Shown here piece after piece: positions 25,480 to 38,391 of a DNA stretch of 64,000 nt (positions are counted from its first letter, which is position 1; each line of letters opens with the position of its first letter). This DNA comes from Cymodocea nodosa (taxonomy: Eukaryota > Streptophyta > Magnoliopsida > Alismatales > Cymodoceaceae): positions 5,592,501 through 5,656,500 of the forward strand of contig JAZBRI010000003.1 in NCBI GenBank assembly GCA_036874045.1, written 5' to 3'. Made by a program: the position numbers and the translations under genes. The notes below the pieces were generated by a model. The model worked only from the letters and a program-made list of their open reading frames with translations, did not search any database and was not told where the DNA came from.

Positions 25480-27050
25480 GACCAATACTACTAGAACTTT
25501 TACAAGAGAAGTTTGAATTATTGGTGTTGAGTAGGTTCTTTTCATTGTAGTATTATTATTTTTTACGATCATAGACACTGCACTTTTGAGGTCTCCTACG
25601 TGTGCCTCAATTGCAGTCTCAAGCCAATTCTAGGTCGAACAAATACTCATTTACACTTAAAAAAATACCTTAGTGCCTCCCCTAGGAACATTGTAAGAAC
25701 CATCTTGGACAAACTAGTAGATGAAACTCATATGACAATACCTCTAGCAGTTTGTCTAGTGACCATCGCAACAATTTCCAATGACTAGTGGTATTTTCTA
25801 GTGAGGCCTACAAATAGGAATTAACGTATTGTCACCCCTCTTGTAGTCTTTTTTGACCAATCAGTAGCGAAATCAACCCACCACCATTGTCGACAATGCT
25901 CCTCCTCCAATGGTGCTCCTTTGATGATCTTACGTGGGTAAATCTTGGTTGCTCAATCTAAGATCAATAGTCAGATCAGTTACTCCTTCACATTATAATT
26001 TAGATTGTTAATTTTAATCTATGAGATTTGATAACTATAATTCATCACATTGATCCTGACCTTAAAGATCTGTATCAAGTAGTCAAGATCACACCTTGAT
26101 ATGATGGCCATAATATTTCATGATCCCTTTTCCTCTTTGTCTTCGACGACAACATCTCCTTCTGTCATCACTCTTGCTGTGCCTCCACAGTTTGCACATG
26201 TAGATCCAACCGACAAGGGCATCACCCCCTTCATCTTCCATCCTGTGACCCACAACCATACCCACACCACAACCCTCGATCCCCACACAATACTAGATTT
26301 CGCTCGTGGAGCGTCATCGTCGTCACCTCAAGAGCCTCTACGCTAGTAAATGTCGGTTGCCTCCTACCATGTGATCTTCTGCTGCTCCAGCACACTCGGC
26401 CTCAACCTCCAAAGCAGCCATCGAGATGCTTGGGAAAGAGCCAGATACAGTAATAATCATTAATGTCACTACCGTTGTTGCTTGCTTGCTCGATGGTTCG
26501 TGACTACTGTAGCTGATGCCTTGAGCCGTCGAAGACCCACATGCTTAATCAATGCCACCACATGTCATTATTAATGTTGCATGCAAATCGTCGTCAACCC
26601 TTCGGCTTCCACGATTGCTCAAACACAACTATAAAAGTCACTGATTGAGCACCGATTAAGCTTCATTGAATCCCACACACCTCAGTTGAAAGTTGGGTTC
26701 CCCACTTGCGAGAATTAGGGAAGCTCAACTGCTCCTCTACTGCATCTGTGCCGCCTGTAAATGCCCTAACTTGCACCCTTTTAGTATTTATTATCCTTGT
26801 ATTCGTTAAGAATATGTTCCCCGCTAGATGTAGAGATATCACATCAACCCTAAGTACCTCCTTCGGCAGGTTAGTGAACAATAATAAATTTTCCTACAAA
26901 ACTAACTTATATAAATTTTTTTAACCAATCTGAAATAATATTTCATAAAATTATAATAATAAAGTTTAACAAGTAATATAACATTACATTCGTAGAGTTT
27001 ATTTAAATATAATGAATTTACTCTGTTATATTTGAGCTTGTTGTTTTTCT
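25480..27050. other. Gene-poor spacer
   Basis: Short open frames occur (for example 26101-26346 on + and 26706-26924 on +), but none shows splice structure, a domain or codon bias that supports a gene. The composition is less AT-rich than the surroundings, so a decayed transposon interior is possible. Confidence 0.4.
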
Positions 27051-27059
27051 ATTGTAATA

Positions 27060-27600
27060 GCATCTATATGTATGAAGGATAAACACAACGAACTAACTTT
27101 ATTAAATTTATATAAAGACCATGAGTACATGTCTATATGTATAAAAGATAAATATTACAAACTAACTTCGTTAAATTTACATGAACAACATGAGCACATG
27201 CCTAAGTACACAAATAATAAACACAATAAATTAACTTCATTGAGTTTACGTAAATAACATGAGCACATGTCTAAATGCATAAGGATAAATACAATAGATT
27301 AATTTCTTTGAGTTTACATAAATATCATGCACACCTTATAAGGTTTACATAAGCTTAAACACAACGAATTAATTTCGTCGGGTTTATATGAGCACTATGA
27401 ACTCCTTATGAAAGTTACATTTATAAATACAATGAACTAACTTTATTGAGTTTACATAAACCTTATGAATCATTATAGAGTTCACCTAACACTTAAATAT
27501 GTTTTAACTCTTTTGAATTTACATAAACATCATAAACATTCATGGCGTTTATGTAAATATTATGGACTTATTTCGTTGAGTTTGCACTTATAAAATTTTA
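27060..27600. repeat. Minisatellite, about 66-base unit, eight or so degenerate copies
   Basis: The recurring unit is of the form AACATGAGCACATGTCTAAA..AAACACAA..AACTTCGTTGAGTTTACATAA. Unit starts lie 63-74 bases apart at about 27062, 27120, 27188, 27255, 27324, 27387, 27461 and 27528, and similarity drops toward the right end. A short open frame over the first three units repeats a 22-residue pattern, but this is a by-product of the repeat. Confidence 0.75.
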
Positions 27601-27859
27601 ACATGCAATTCTATGTTAGACTTATTCAATTGTAGTTTCAAGACATAAATGAATAAATAAATCAACATCATCAAAATAAAAAATAATCCATAACAATTTA
27701 CATAAGGATTTTAAGTGTAAAGACATGAAAGTAAAGTATGCAAGTTAAAATATGATTTAAAATAAACATTTAGACAATGATAACACAATTTTCATGATAT
27801 GATTGTTGAAATGAGATTTGTTTCAAATAAATTAAATTAATATATATATGTTAGGAAAA

Positions 27860-28735
27860 GTGAGAGAAAATTTATTATATTATCATTGTATGTGGATGAT
27901 ATTTTACTTATTGATAATGATGCTAATATGTTAAAAAAGACAAAGGAAGAACTTAAAATGAAATTTGAGATGAAAAACTTGAGGAAAACATCCTATGTTC
28001 TTAGAATTTATATCTTTAGAGATTGAAACTCTAGAATATTGAGTATAAATTAGGAAACATATTTATATAAGAAACTCTAGAAAATTGTAAGAAAGAAGAA
28101 ATTAAATTAAGTTATATCCTTACTTCAAATATGATTATTAATCTTTTAACAGAAAGAATTACAATGGAAAAATTCATTAAGTTTGTAAATTTAATAGAAT
28201 TAAAGAATATTTCCATAGATGATGGAAATGAAGAATATTTTCATAAATAATAAGAATGAAAGATTGAAATTATACACTTTACAAATAGTGAGAGTGAAAA
28301 TAAAATTAACTTCTCTATGCATAGAATTTGTACATTGTCTTCAAGACTAAGTAGGAGATGTTGGTAAATAATCATGAAGACAATAGGAATGGATGAGAAG
28401 GGGGGCAATAATGGATAATTTCCTCTTCCTCCCTTCCTTCCTCCATTGATGACCAGGCTTAATGGAGGTGAAGGAGTCATTGAGGGTGGAAGGAGGTAGA
28501 GGGACTTTGATTCTATCATAACTAGGGATGGAGATGGAGATGGAGAAGATAGGGTATATACCTAAAATCTTCACCACATCCAAAATTGTTGGAGTCTCCA
28601 TTATTTGTCAAAAGTCATCTCTTCTCTGGTTGACGACCAAAAGATTTATCAAATTATTTCATAGTAAAACTATATCATGTTGAGGTAACATAATTGAGTC
28701 CAACTCAATTTACATGTATATGAATATTCTCACCC
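27860..28735 (+). mobile_element. Ty1/copia retrotransposon relic with reverse-transcriptase fragment and 3' LTR start
   Basis: Positions 27870-28110 in one frame read as the C-terminal part of copia reverse transcriptase. They include the catalytic YVDD at 27889-27900, followed by DILLID.., KFEMKNL and TSYVLRI. Stop codons interrupt the frame at about 28024 and 28050. A polypurine tract (AAGTAGGAGA) at 28349-28358 is followed by TGTTGG at 28359, the usual start of a copia LTR. RNase H is missing, so the copy is deleted and dead. The right-hand LTR border is not visible to me, so the end is approximate. Confidence 0.75.
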
Positions 28736-28739
28736 CCCT

Positions 28740-29060
28740 TTCCATTCCTTCACATGTCTTCCTGTACTTTTCTTTTAACTTCTAGCTCTAATAAGTCTTA
28801 ACTCTATTCTATTTTTCAAATTTTTTACTTTAAGCCAATATTGAAGCAACTATTTTTTTTTAAAATTTTTGTAAAAACGTAGAATTTCCTTTATTATGTA
28901 GTTTTTCTTTCTTATATATTTTTTGATTTATTTTCACATGTAACGTGCTTTCAAATTTAAACTTCAATAAAGTAAAAAATTTAATATTTTTTGTAATTCA
29001 ATTTTAGTTAATAAAAAAATAATTTAATAGTTATTTTTTTTTAATCTTATAATAAACTGG
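28740..29060. other. AT-rich spacer before the PPR gene
   Basis: I see no gene. It probably includes the promoter of the PPR gene; no clear TATA box stands out from the AT-rich background. Confidence 0.4.
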
Positions 29061-29264
29061 ATACCATGATACAAATCTCCGTCACACATCCGATCGATCG
29101 ACGACGAACCAGACTCGGGAAGCGGCGACGGTATCGCCGCCGTGCCGGCTTGCAGCAATCCCTTCGTTCTTCCTTCCTGGCAGAGACCGATGAGTCGATG
29201 AGTCGAGCTGGTTCCGCCTCCGACTCTCACGGGTTCGTCTGGCTTCGTCCCTTACACTGCCGCC

Positions 29265-30800
29265 ATGATTTCTCTCCTTCTCTTCCGCCGTGCCTCGTTA
29301 CGCAACCTCTCCTCTTTCCCCATCCGAATCGTGCCGTTCAGATGTTTATGCGGCAACAATGGTCACAACGACGATGACAAAGGCAACGACGACGAACCGG
29401 AGAAAAGATCGGAATTTTGTTCCGTCCTTCCCGAGACCCTTCTTTTTGGAGATGCTGCTGCTGCTTCTTCTGCTGCTGCTCCTTCTGATGGGGCCGGCAA
29501 TGTTGAAGATGACGAATTTGGCGGCGATGATGATGAAGAAAACAGTACACGGTTCGATGATTTCATTCCTCGTCGGAGGTTCTTAGAGCATGTTAGGGCT
29601 GAAGCGGACCGAGTGTACGAGGTGCTACAACGGGACGGGCCTGGTATCGATTTTAGGTCGATGTTGGAAGAAATGCGGCTTAAGGTGTCCAATGCTCTAG
29701 TCAGGGAGGTGCTTTTGCGGATCAGAAAGTCCATAAACGGTGCGAACAAGGAACGTTGTGCGAGGTTGGCTTACAAGTTCTTCATTTGGTCGGGCGAGCA
29801 GAAGGGTTACCAGCATACCGTTCACGCCTACAACCTTGCCATCAAGATATATGCGGATTGCGGGGAGTTTAAGGCTATGTGGATGCTCGTGAATGAGATG
29901 ACCAAGAACGGTCTCCCCGTAACTCCAAGGACGTTTAATGTGTTGATATGCACCTGTGGTGAGGCTGGTATGAGGAGGAAAGTGGTGGTGAGGTTTATCA
30001 GGTCCCAGTCTTTCAACTTCAGGCCATTTAGGCACTCGTACAATGCAATTCTTCATTCGTTTGTCACGTTGAAACAGTATAGACTGATCGAGTGGGTGTA
30101 CAAGCTGATGTTGGATGATGGGCATTTTCCCGATGTTTTAACTTACAATGTGTTGATGTGTGCCAAATTCAGGCTGGGTAAGATGGATGAGTTCCACAAG
30201 TTGCTTGATGAGATGGGGCAAAATGAGATTGTCCCTGATTTACATACTTATAATTTACTTCTTCATGTGCTTGGAAAAGGGGACAAACCACTTGCGGCAC
30301 TTAATTTATTGAATTATATGGAGGATGTTCACTGCCCACCTAGGGTAATCCATTTCACCACTCTCATTGACGGATTAAGCAGGGCAGGAAACACAGATGC
30401 GTGCAAGTATTTCTTTGATATGATGGTTAAGAAAGGATGTGAACCAGATGTTGTTTGTTACACAGCTCTGATTACAGGATATACACTCTCAGGAGAGTTT
30501 GAGAAGGCCCGAAACTTATTTGAAGAAATGATAACAAAGGGAAAACTTCCTAACGTATTCACGTATAATTCCATGATTCGTGGGCTTTGCCTTGTTGGTG
30601 AATTCGATGAAGCATGCTCAATGCTAATGGACATGGAAAAAAAAGGATGCACACCAAATTTCTCTGTATATAGTATGTTGGTTGGGAGACTACGTAGAGC
30701 AGGAAAAGATTCCACGGCAAAAAGGATAATACAACAGATGGTTGATAAAGGGAGGTATACTCATCTAATAGGACGATTCATGGTTTATAGGAGACTGTGA
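29265..30800 (+). CDS. Pentatricopeptide repeat protein, P class (At1g55630/At3g60050-like)
   Basis: An intronless frame gives 511 residues. The first 30 residues are rich in Arg, Ser, Leu and Phe without acidic residues, as in mitochondrial or plastid targeting peptides. A low-complexity acidic linker follows (about 35-95). From about residue 184 to 495 there are roughly nine 35-residue PPR motifs, for example HAYNLAIKIYADCGEF.., LTYNVLMCAKFRLGKMDEF.., VCYTALITGYTLSGEFEKA.., FTYNSMIRGLCLVGEFDEA... No E, E+ or DYW extension follows, so it is P class. Such proteins bind organelle RNA in a sequence-specific way and affect its stability, splicing or translation. The stretch FIRSQSFNFRPFRHSYNAIL is, from memory, typical of the At1g55630 orthologue group. 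The start is chosen for the presequence; the next Met is far inside. Confidence 0.94.
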   Translation: MISLLLFRRASLRNLSSFPIRIVPFRCLCGNNGHNDDDKGNDDEPEKRSEFCSVLPETLLFGDAAAASSAAAPSDGAGNVEDDEFGGDDDEENSTRFDDFIPRRRFLEHVRAEADRVYEVLQRDGPGIDFRSMLEEMRLKVSNALVREVLLRIRKSINGANKERCARLAYKFFIWSGEQKGYQHTVHAYNLAIKIYADCGEFKAMWMLVNEMTKNGLPVTPRTFNVLICTCGEAGMRRKVVVRFIRSQSFNFRPFRHSYNAILHSFVTLKQYRLIEWVYKLMLDDGHFPDVLTYNVLMCAKFRLGKMDEFHKLLDEMGQNEIVPDLHTYNLLLHVLGKGDKPLAALNLLNYMEDVHCPPRVIHFTTLIDGLSRAGNTDACKYFFDMMVKKGCEPDVVCYTALITGYTLSGEFEKARNLFEEMITKGKLPNVFTYNSMIRGLCLVGEFDEACSMLMDMEKKGCTPNFSVYSMLVGRLRRAGKDSTAKRIIQQMVDKGRYTHLIGRFMVYRRL

Positions 30801-33150
30801 TTGTTGTGTGCTCAAAATTGTCAAATGGAAGACAGCATTCATATATAATTCACGTGCTTCAACCATGTTAAATGGTTAAGGCAATTAAAGGTATTTTCAT
30901 ATTTTCAAATTGCTTACTTTATGAGTCCATGGTTATTTGTTTTCCATGTAATTGATTAAATTGTTAGAATTTTTTAAAAAAGTATCTTTAAATGAAGCAA
31001 ATTTTTTGTGTTCCTTTGGTATATTGTTTGTGTCTAGTTTAAAGAATTTTGTTGTAGATAAGTATAAATTCCTTTTTCAGGAAAATTGAGATGAAATCCA
31101 TTGCTGATCATACTTTTTGCACCTAATTCAAGTCCCTTATTGTGTATTACTAGGTAGTATGCATTTCTCATGCTTGATTTCTTAGGTCATGGAATTACTT
31201 GGTATGCATGGAAGAGGAACATCTACTAATAAGTTGAAAATGGCCATTGTGGACTATATCCTCTATTAAAATATCGCCATAATGTATTATGCAAGCAAGA
31301 GGAACTTCCACTAATAAGTTGAAAATGACCATTGCCTACGACCTCTATTAAAATACCACCATAATGTATTATGCACATATAGAGCTGAATTTTCCTAGGC
31401 ATCATATCATTTTCTTATTGACCCTTACAACCCTATTAGAAATATTGCAACATAAAAATCATTTTTATACTATTTGAGTGTCGTCAGATATGTGGTAAAT
31501 GGTAACCTCATTGTATTATAGTACTTTTGTAGGATTTGTCCTATCATATGTAAAAAAAGATTTGCTTATAAATTTCATATACATCTCTTTCAATCCCAAA
31601 TGACCTTGGTAGAGCAAAGTATCATGACTCCATGTGTTACATTGAACTTCATACTATTCTCTAACCATATAATAACAATGGAATTATCTGCAAACCATCT
31701 TTAACACATCATACACATCATCTTTAACATTAAGAGGAGGTTTCATGAGGTGATGTTGTCACGTCCTAAAAATTTGAACTATGACGATCGTTGTAATATT
31801 AGGAAGGAAATTCATATTTGTAAAGGGTATGTGAAAAATTTCTTCTAGTATTGCAAGGTTAAAGTACTTAAAAAGAGGTATGACACAATTCCTTTGCTGT
31901 AAATATTTGATTTTTCATAACAAATCAAATATTGTTTCAAACTAAAAAATTGTCATACATCCTAAATTTTTTACTTTTTATATCGTACAACCAAAATAGA
32001 AAAGGATCATAGATCATATCCTCCACCTTGATAGCTTTTTTTTCTAGTCTTTCCTCCTTGCAGGCTTTCTAATTAAGCTTCGGATCTAAAAAAAATGTCA
32101 AAAAACTTTTCATGAATCACTACTCAGTATTTAATTATCAGTTCAAATTACTCAACAAAAGGTATGCATGACTTGCATAAGTGCCAAAAATTATAATCTT
32201 CATGCAACATTAACAAGAAGTTATGTCTTAAAATTTACAACACTATTTGCATTAATAATTATAATTTTCAATTAAGGCTGTAGATTCTTGTAGCACGGGC
32301 TCAACAAAATTGACTATTCCATATCTGAGATTGCCTAGTTATCCAATTCTCATAAAACTCAGCCTATAATCTTCCTCCTTGAAGATTACCTGATCCACTT
32401 AATCATAAAAAAAGAGACTCAGCCATAATCCTAGGACCACATATAAGTCTGTAACTAGCTCTTTAGTCAATTATCTTAATCATAATTATGCACATAATAC
32501 CACAAATTCACTCTCGTAGTTAGATTCTCTAGCTGTATTATAATTATCTATGTAAATATTACAACTGCATACTATACTCAAATAAATGTTTCGTGACATC
32601 AAACAACATGTCTCATGCAATTTTAATAACACATGCCTTCATCAACAACAACAAGTGGAACTCACGCTTCAATTAACAGTAAATATGCAATGATAAACAA
32701 AAATGTAAATTTAGAACTAATAAATTGATATACTTGCAAAGAAAAATATTCAATAATTTTTCCCTAAGATTTTCTTCTCTTTCTTCCTCTTTTTCCTTCT
32801 CACATTCTCACTCTCCTCCTCTTTTTCTCTTCCCTCTCACTGTAAAGTTTCTCTTCAAAATGTGAAGTGGTGAATTTATTTCACTGCCTTAAATGTTTAT
32901 ATACAATGAAGAGGCAGTAAGTCACTGTCTCTCCTATCCACTCTTAAGATTTTCTTTTTTTTTTATAAAGAAAATGGAGAGGTAGTAAGTCATCGTCTCT
33001 CCTAATCACTCTCATGATTTTATATATATATAATTATTTTTAATATATACCAAATTACAATTTGGACATTTGCTACAGTAACAACCACTGTAGCATTGGA
33101 CATTTGGTCACCTGACATCGAACATCCAATGCTTGGATTAAAAGTCTGAT
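30801..33150. other. Gene-poor spacer downstream of PPR gene
   Basis: It contains the PPR 3'UTR, a two-copy 85-base duplication (31206-31375) and a shorter duplication of about 68-base period around 32910-33025 (GTAAGTCACTGTCTCTCC and its copy). I see no coding region. Confidence 0.5.
31206..31375. repeat. Two-copy tandem duplication, 85-base unit
   Basis: The blocks AAGAGGAAC..CTACTAATAAGTTGAAAATG and CCATAATGTATTATGCA recur exactly 85 bases apart with few differences. Confidence 0.8.
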
Positions 33151-33237
33151 GCTCAAATGGAAATTCCATTCTGGGCCCACTTATATCCTTCTAACCATCA
33201 AACGTCTAATGTTAGTATCAGACATCTGATGCTTGGT

Positions 33238-33240
<3 letters not shown>

Positions 33241-33275
<35 letters not shown>
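33241..33275. repeat. (CT)n microsatellite
   Basis: About 17 uninterrupted CT dinucleotides. An (AT)n stretch follows near 33350. Confidence 0.95.
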
Positions 33276-33278
<3 letters not shown>

Positions 33279-33625
33279 TTCACACTATGTTTGGTTTTAC
33301 CGAACTCTTGTTTGGTTGAATCGTTGTTCAGTTAAATTGAATTATTAATATTATATATATATATATCACAAATGTCTTTTCCGTTGGACAGCCACAAAGG
33401 TTTGAAAACTCAGCCTATATAAGATAGTTTTTTCCATTCAATTTTTTCGAAGTTTCTATTAGTTGACACAACCCAAAATCCTTCTGAACCATGTGGAGCC
33501 TTCAACACAGTTGTGCAACACTATCAAACGCCAAGCTATCCAAACCCAAGGGAAGGAGATACAATCATAATGAGGCACCGTCATCAGAGATCACTTCATC
33601 AACAAACCAGTGGCCCTAACATAGA

Positions 33626-33960
33626 CTACACTAGGAAACAACCTTGTTGTGGGTTACAGGAGGAAGGACATGTGTAGAGATCATGCATAGTAGAGCTTGC
33701 CTTACGAATTCGGAACCAATCCAATGACCCAACTGTAAACATGCAGCACCACCTCACAAACTTGGAATCAGTCCAATGAAGTTGCAGGTGATGAACAAAC
33801 CATGCTCCTACTGACGAGCAGCGAACGAATAAGGTTTCTGGTGAGAATGACTGTAGTGGATTAGGGTTAAGGTTTACTTGGCTTTGATGCCATCTGATTA
33901 GAGAGGTATTAGAGAGAAAAAGTGTCATTAACTAGAGTAAAGGATTACATATATATGAGG
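33626..33960 (-). mobile_element. Copia-like retrotransposon relic: primer-binding site and start of interior
   Basis: On the minus strand TGGCATCAAAGCCA (33892-33879) differs at two positions from the copia primer-binding site complementary to initiator tRNA-Met. It sits 2 bases after a TAATCA end that would close a 5' LTR lying at higher coordinates. A 100-codon frame follows (33928-33626) and then breaks. LTR borders and a second LTR were not found. Confidence 0.4.
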
Positions 33961-36900
33961 ACTAGTTGTGTAAATGAATCTTTAAATGGATCTTGACTCA
34001 ATTAGCCCAAACACTACACAACTCACAGATGTGGTATGAACAAACATTAATAACCAATAGATTAATGAACACAAAATCACCTTTTCTCTGCAGAGGTAGA
34101 GTACCGAGAGCAATCAAGTGGATGAAGTTATTAAATTTTGTTATTCAGTTTTTTACCCAATTTGGATAAGTTCGTTGAATGATGATATAAATCACATTTT
34201 CAAAAAGGAAAGAATTTGTGTTAATTAATTGTATTTCTTTTGCAAGCAAAGCATATTATTGTGTATTGAGTATAAATATGTACTAGAAATCTATACAAGA
34301 TACAAATAAGAATAAATGAGTATAAATATTTATAACCACTTAGAATCGTTTGCCTCATCCATTCACAAATCTGTTCTACATGTAGGTTAATTGGCTAAGC
34401 TACAGGTAGAGGTATTTATCTTACTTGTTTCTTAATAAGGTTAAGGAGACCTTCAACTAGTTTTAACTCATCCCATTGCACACCCTTAACGTTCTTAATA
34501 GCCTAGGTGTCTTGCCTTATTGATATGGCCAAGAATTGGTGAATAGGTGTTTAGATAGGTGCAAGTTTTCGTGGGTGTGGGGGGGCTTGTAGATGAGAAT
34601 AAATTTGGTCATTCCCTTTGATTATTTTGAGCTGGACGGTCTGACCAAGCGCCCCACATCAATGGTATAGATCACTCTTGTTAACAGGGAGAACATCCAA
34701 TGGTTTTTTTTTAGCAAGGCATGCAGATGGCGCAAAGGTTTTATGATGGAGCCATGGCTTTCACATTAAGTTCATGACACTGATCTCTCACTGGAAGGAT
34801 CAGTGGGTGGAAGATAATAATCTTCTGGGGCTGGAGTTTAGCAGATTAATGTGCTTATCCAGGCATAAAGATGAGTTGTTACAGTAGCATGTTCATTTTC
34901 AGAAGGAAAATGGTTATGGAAATGAAACTTTGATTTTTGAAGAAATCTTTGAAAGCAGTAGATATACAATGCAATTAAACTCTTGCAAAGAGAATCAATT
35001 CCCCTTACAGGCAGTTGATGATGTTCCATGATGAACATTGAAAAAATCTGTTACCTTCATTGTTAGGAGTTGCTACAGAAATTTGTCCACATTCTGAGAC
35101 ATGGAAATGCTTCAAAATGATCTTGACATTTAGTTCCCCCTTCACGGTCAAACTTTTCATTTGGCTGGTATGCAGAGGGTTCTTATGAAGTCATATATAA
35201 GCAGATGGGCTCAAGAAGGGATTTGAACTGTGTATTATGTGGGAATCAGAGGAAGTTCTTGTCATCTTTCCTTCAATGTCCTGGTCACCACAATTGTATG
35301 GCAGTTCTTTTCCCTGATGAGATGGCTGTGGTTAGAGCAGAAGTTTCATTCAGAGGCTTCTGGAATGCTATAGGAGAGAAGGTAAAGGAGAAATAAATTA
35401 TCAACTTCAAACTCATTTCAAGAATACATTCTGTTTTGTGGATTATTTGGAAAAAAACTATTAGATTATTTTCATAGCCAAGGAGCTGCATATTCTATAC
35501 TGTGAATTGATACTGTGAATTGATTGTGTTCAAGGAATGGGATTGGGAAGTGGGAACCATAATAATTGTCTTCTGGAAATTTCCCACTTGTGTAGTTTTT
35601 CACCTTCAGTGTGATGCTTATTTATAAGTGAGAATCATACTAACCTTTCAAAAAATGTTTGATGTTGGGCATTACCTTTTGTAGTTGTGTGATAGAAACT
35701 AGGGATTTTAATCCTGATATCTTTTGAGTTGTATACAGTTTCCTTGTTGAGAATTGCCTCTTAAATGATTATTGATTACTGCCATATATCATGCCCCTTA
35801 TTTGCCTTTTCATAATGTTTCTCCTTGCTTTCTCAAAATTGCATTCTTACTAATAGGCAGCGGTTATTGATGATTGTTATTTCATTATAAAGGAGTAAAC
35901 CCCAACCAAGCTTTTTACTTTGAACAGAAGGTACTAACACGTTGCCTATCTTTATCTTTTGTTGCATGTGCTCTGTATGTTTTATCGTATGGTATGTCCA
36001 TGATGGGAAAACAAGAGTATCATTTGCATTCATGAGTATGCAATTATTTAAACCCGTTTTTTATTTGTTTGATGTGCCACCTGAAAACTAAAGCATAAAT
36101 AAGGCTTTTCAATTGGTTTCTTCAAAAAAAAAAGACTGAATCACAGATGCAATGTGGTCTTTCAAGTAGGTGTTGGGCCATTGAAACGGATATCACCAAA
36201 ACTTATAATTTAATCTTAATTTTTTGTTTATAGCTCCTCATCATAAATATTATATATTATTATGTTGTCATGATAATCATTTTTCAGTATGCTAAATATT
36301 CCTAAAACTAAGCACATCATTCTTATTGGCAAACAGCATTATCCTTGTATAGTCAAAGTTTTCCTTTTTCTTTATTTGTACATCATAGTTCCAATAACAT
36401 ATTACACATCTAAGTAAAAAAAATTAAGAACTCAACATCATATTTGACAATTCTTGTCTAAGGTGGTATCTGGTAATGATTATGACGAGGAGCTGTTAGT
36501 CCCAGCATATGGAAATTAATGTTCTTGATTGGCTCTCACAAAAGGGAAACTAGCTTATTGGAATTAGTTGACATAAGAAATAAGGTTTTATTGAAGGAAT
36601 TTTATGATTGTTTTCTGTATGTTTTATTGAAGTTTTACTGGTGGTTTTCTGATGGTTTTAAATAGGTATTTCATGGAATTAGTCATGGTTAGTCATCTTA
36701 ACACATGTTTAATTTAGTTTCGGACAATGAAGGTTCATAGCATAATATAGAATGTGATACAAGCCTGAGAAGGATTTGTGTTAATATTCCGGCATTTGCA
36801 CAACCAAGAGTTTAAATGAAACAAGCAATGATTTTTCAAATGATTTACACCATTTCTGTTTACGTTTCATTTGGTAGAAAAAATGCACATGTAAGATTAT

Positions 36901-37490
36901 TTATGCTAATTGTATTATTATTAGCCACTAAGACAATAAGACTCAGCAGTAAATGTTCTTTCCTATAGGTACTAAATACAGAATTTGTTGGATGACGTTG
37001 CTCATGTACGTACAAGACTACTGACTGATTGAAATTGTAGCGTACTCAAATAATTGATCCACTGTAATTGTTGGATAATCTGGGGCATTACATTTAATGT
37101 CTAGACTTTTGTCTAACAGCTAGATATCAATAGACTGATTTTCAAGATTGGTCAATCAAAACCACCAATTGTCAAGTGGTTTGGTAGATTTAGTCTACTA
37201 ATGATAGATTGAAAATCCTTTGAATCACATTTTTCCAAATTTTGGTTGATCGTCTTCCATCGGGCAACTAATTTTCACTCGATTGCTTTTGTTACCATAG
37301 AAACCGGTTAACCAAACTCATTTTTGGTTTTTCAATTTTGCACAAAGCTTATTTTTGTTAATTATTATTAATTTTCTAATGTCCATTGTCCTTGATAGTT
37401 TTAAATTGTTGTACATAATCGTGCAAACGATTCTGATAGAGTTTATAACAGTTGTTTTCTCTGGACATGTTGAAAATAAGATATGCATTT
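33961..37490. other. Gene-poor spacer
   Basis: There is no protein I can support. A 63-codon frame at 35205-35396 (+) has no recognised domain. Low-complexity A/T runs are common. Confidence 0.45.
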
Positions 37491-37498
37491 GTTGGCAG

Positions 37499-37605
37499 GC
37501 CATGATGTCCTTGCGAATACCATCAAAATTTCCCAAGATGGCCCGTCTTTTCTGCCGCTGGTTTTGGAAGCCTCGTAATCCTGAGGCCTTCTCGACACTA
37601 CGTGG
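37499..37605 (+). other. Exon-like segment of unknown gene
   Basis: This 107-base segment lies between a good acceptor (TTGTTGGCAG) and a consensus donor (GG|GTGAGA). It is open in one + frame (MMSLRIPSKFPKMARLFCRW..) and also open in two minus frames. Its base composition is richer in GC than the flanks. I recognise no family and found no neighbouring exon. It could be part of a non-coding transcript or a broken gene. Confidence 0.25.
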
Positions 37606-38391
37606 GTGAGAATCTTCCTTTCCACAGGGGAAAGGTAGATATGCAGTCCTTTTCGAAATCATCTGGTAAATGTTTCTTACATTCTACCTTGTGTGGGCAA
37701 GCTTGACATATCTACTTAGTGGTATTGCCATTAGAGGTGGACCGGGAGTTGTCTAGCGTTTGTTCGGTAGGTGAATCTCATAACGTCGGTAGGAAATCTC
37801 TTTCATGATTTGTGTACATTTTCAACGCAAACCAGAAGTTGTTTCCATACTTGAGGTATATATGCGTTTGCCGAAGTTGTCGACTTTGATGAGGATAATT
37901 TATGGAATCCATCAACTTCATTTACACAAGTTCGTCCATATTTTTTGAAGTGAACACCTTGAATATTTGTTCCTTGGAATAAATGGTATTCGACGTGCAC
38001 GTTGTATTCCTGTGGATTACAGTGGTTTGTTTACCTTTTTCATCAAAAGGACTAGAGCAAAGCTGAGGTCATTTTCTTACCGAATGGTTTAGCGATAATT
38101 TTAACTTGGAGCTTTTTTTTTTTTGAAGATGGCTTCCTTTAGTATGTATATACATCTAAAAAAAGACTTATTTCATCCTTTTGTGAAGCTTTTTTTGAAA
38201 TCATCAGGCAACCATGTCTATTAAGACTTTTCATCTCATAGTTTTTTCTAAGGAAAGAAAAAATTTCTTTATTGAGAAGTAACTAGAAGAAGATTTATAT
38301 AGAGAATACATCAGTAAGAGCATACAAAAGAGGGAAGAGGATAAACAATATGAGCCACGAAAAGTAGACTAGTCCTCTGAACATCCAGCGT

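Noticed and set aside
26101..26346. 81-codon + frame rich in Ser/Thr/Pro
   Set aside because: Low complexity, no homologue, no splice or promoter support.
29697..30125. 142-codon minus frame opposite the PPR gene
   Set aside because: It is a shadow of the PPR coding sequence, with no domain of its own.
35205..35396. 63-codon + frame with Cys pairs (CVLCGN..CPGHHNC)
   Set aside because: The spacing is reminiscent of a zinc ribbon, but the frame is short, lacks neighbouring exons and matches no family I know.
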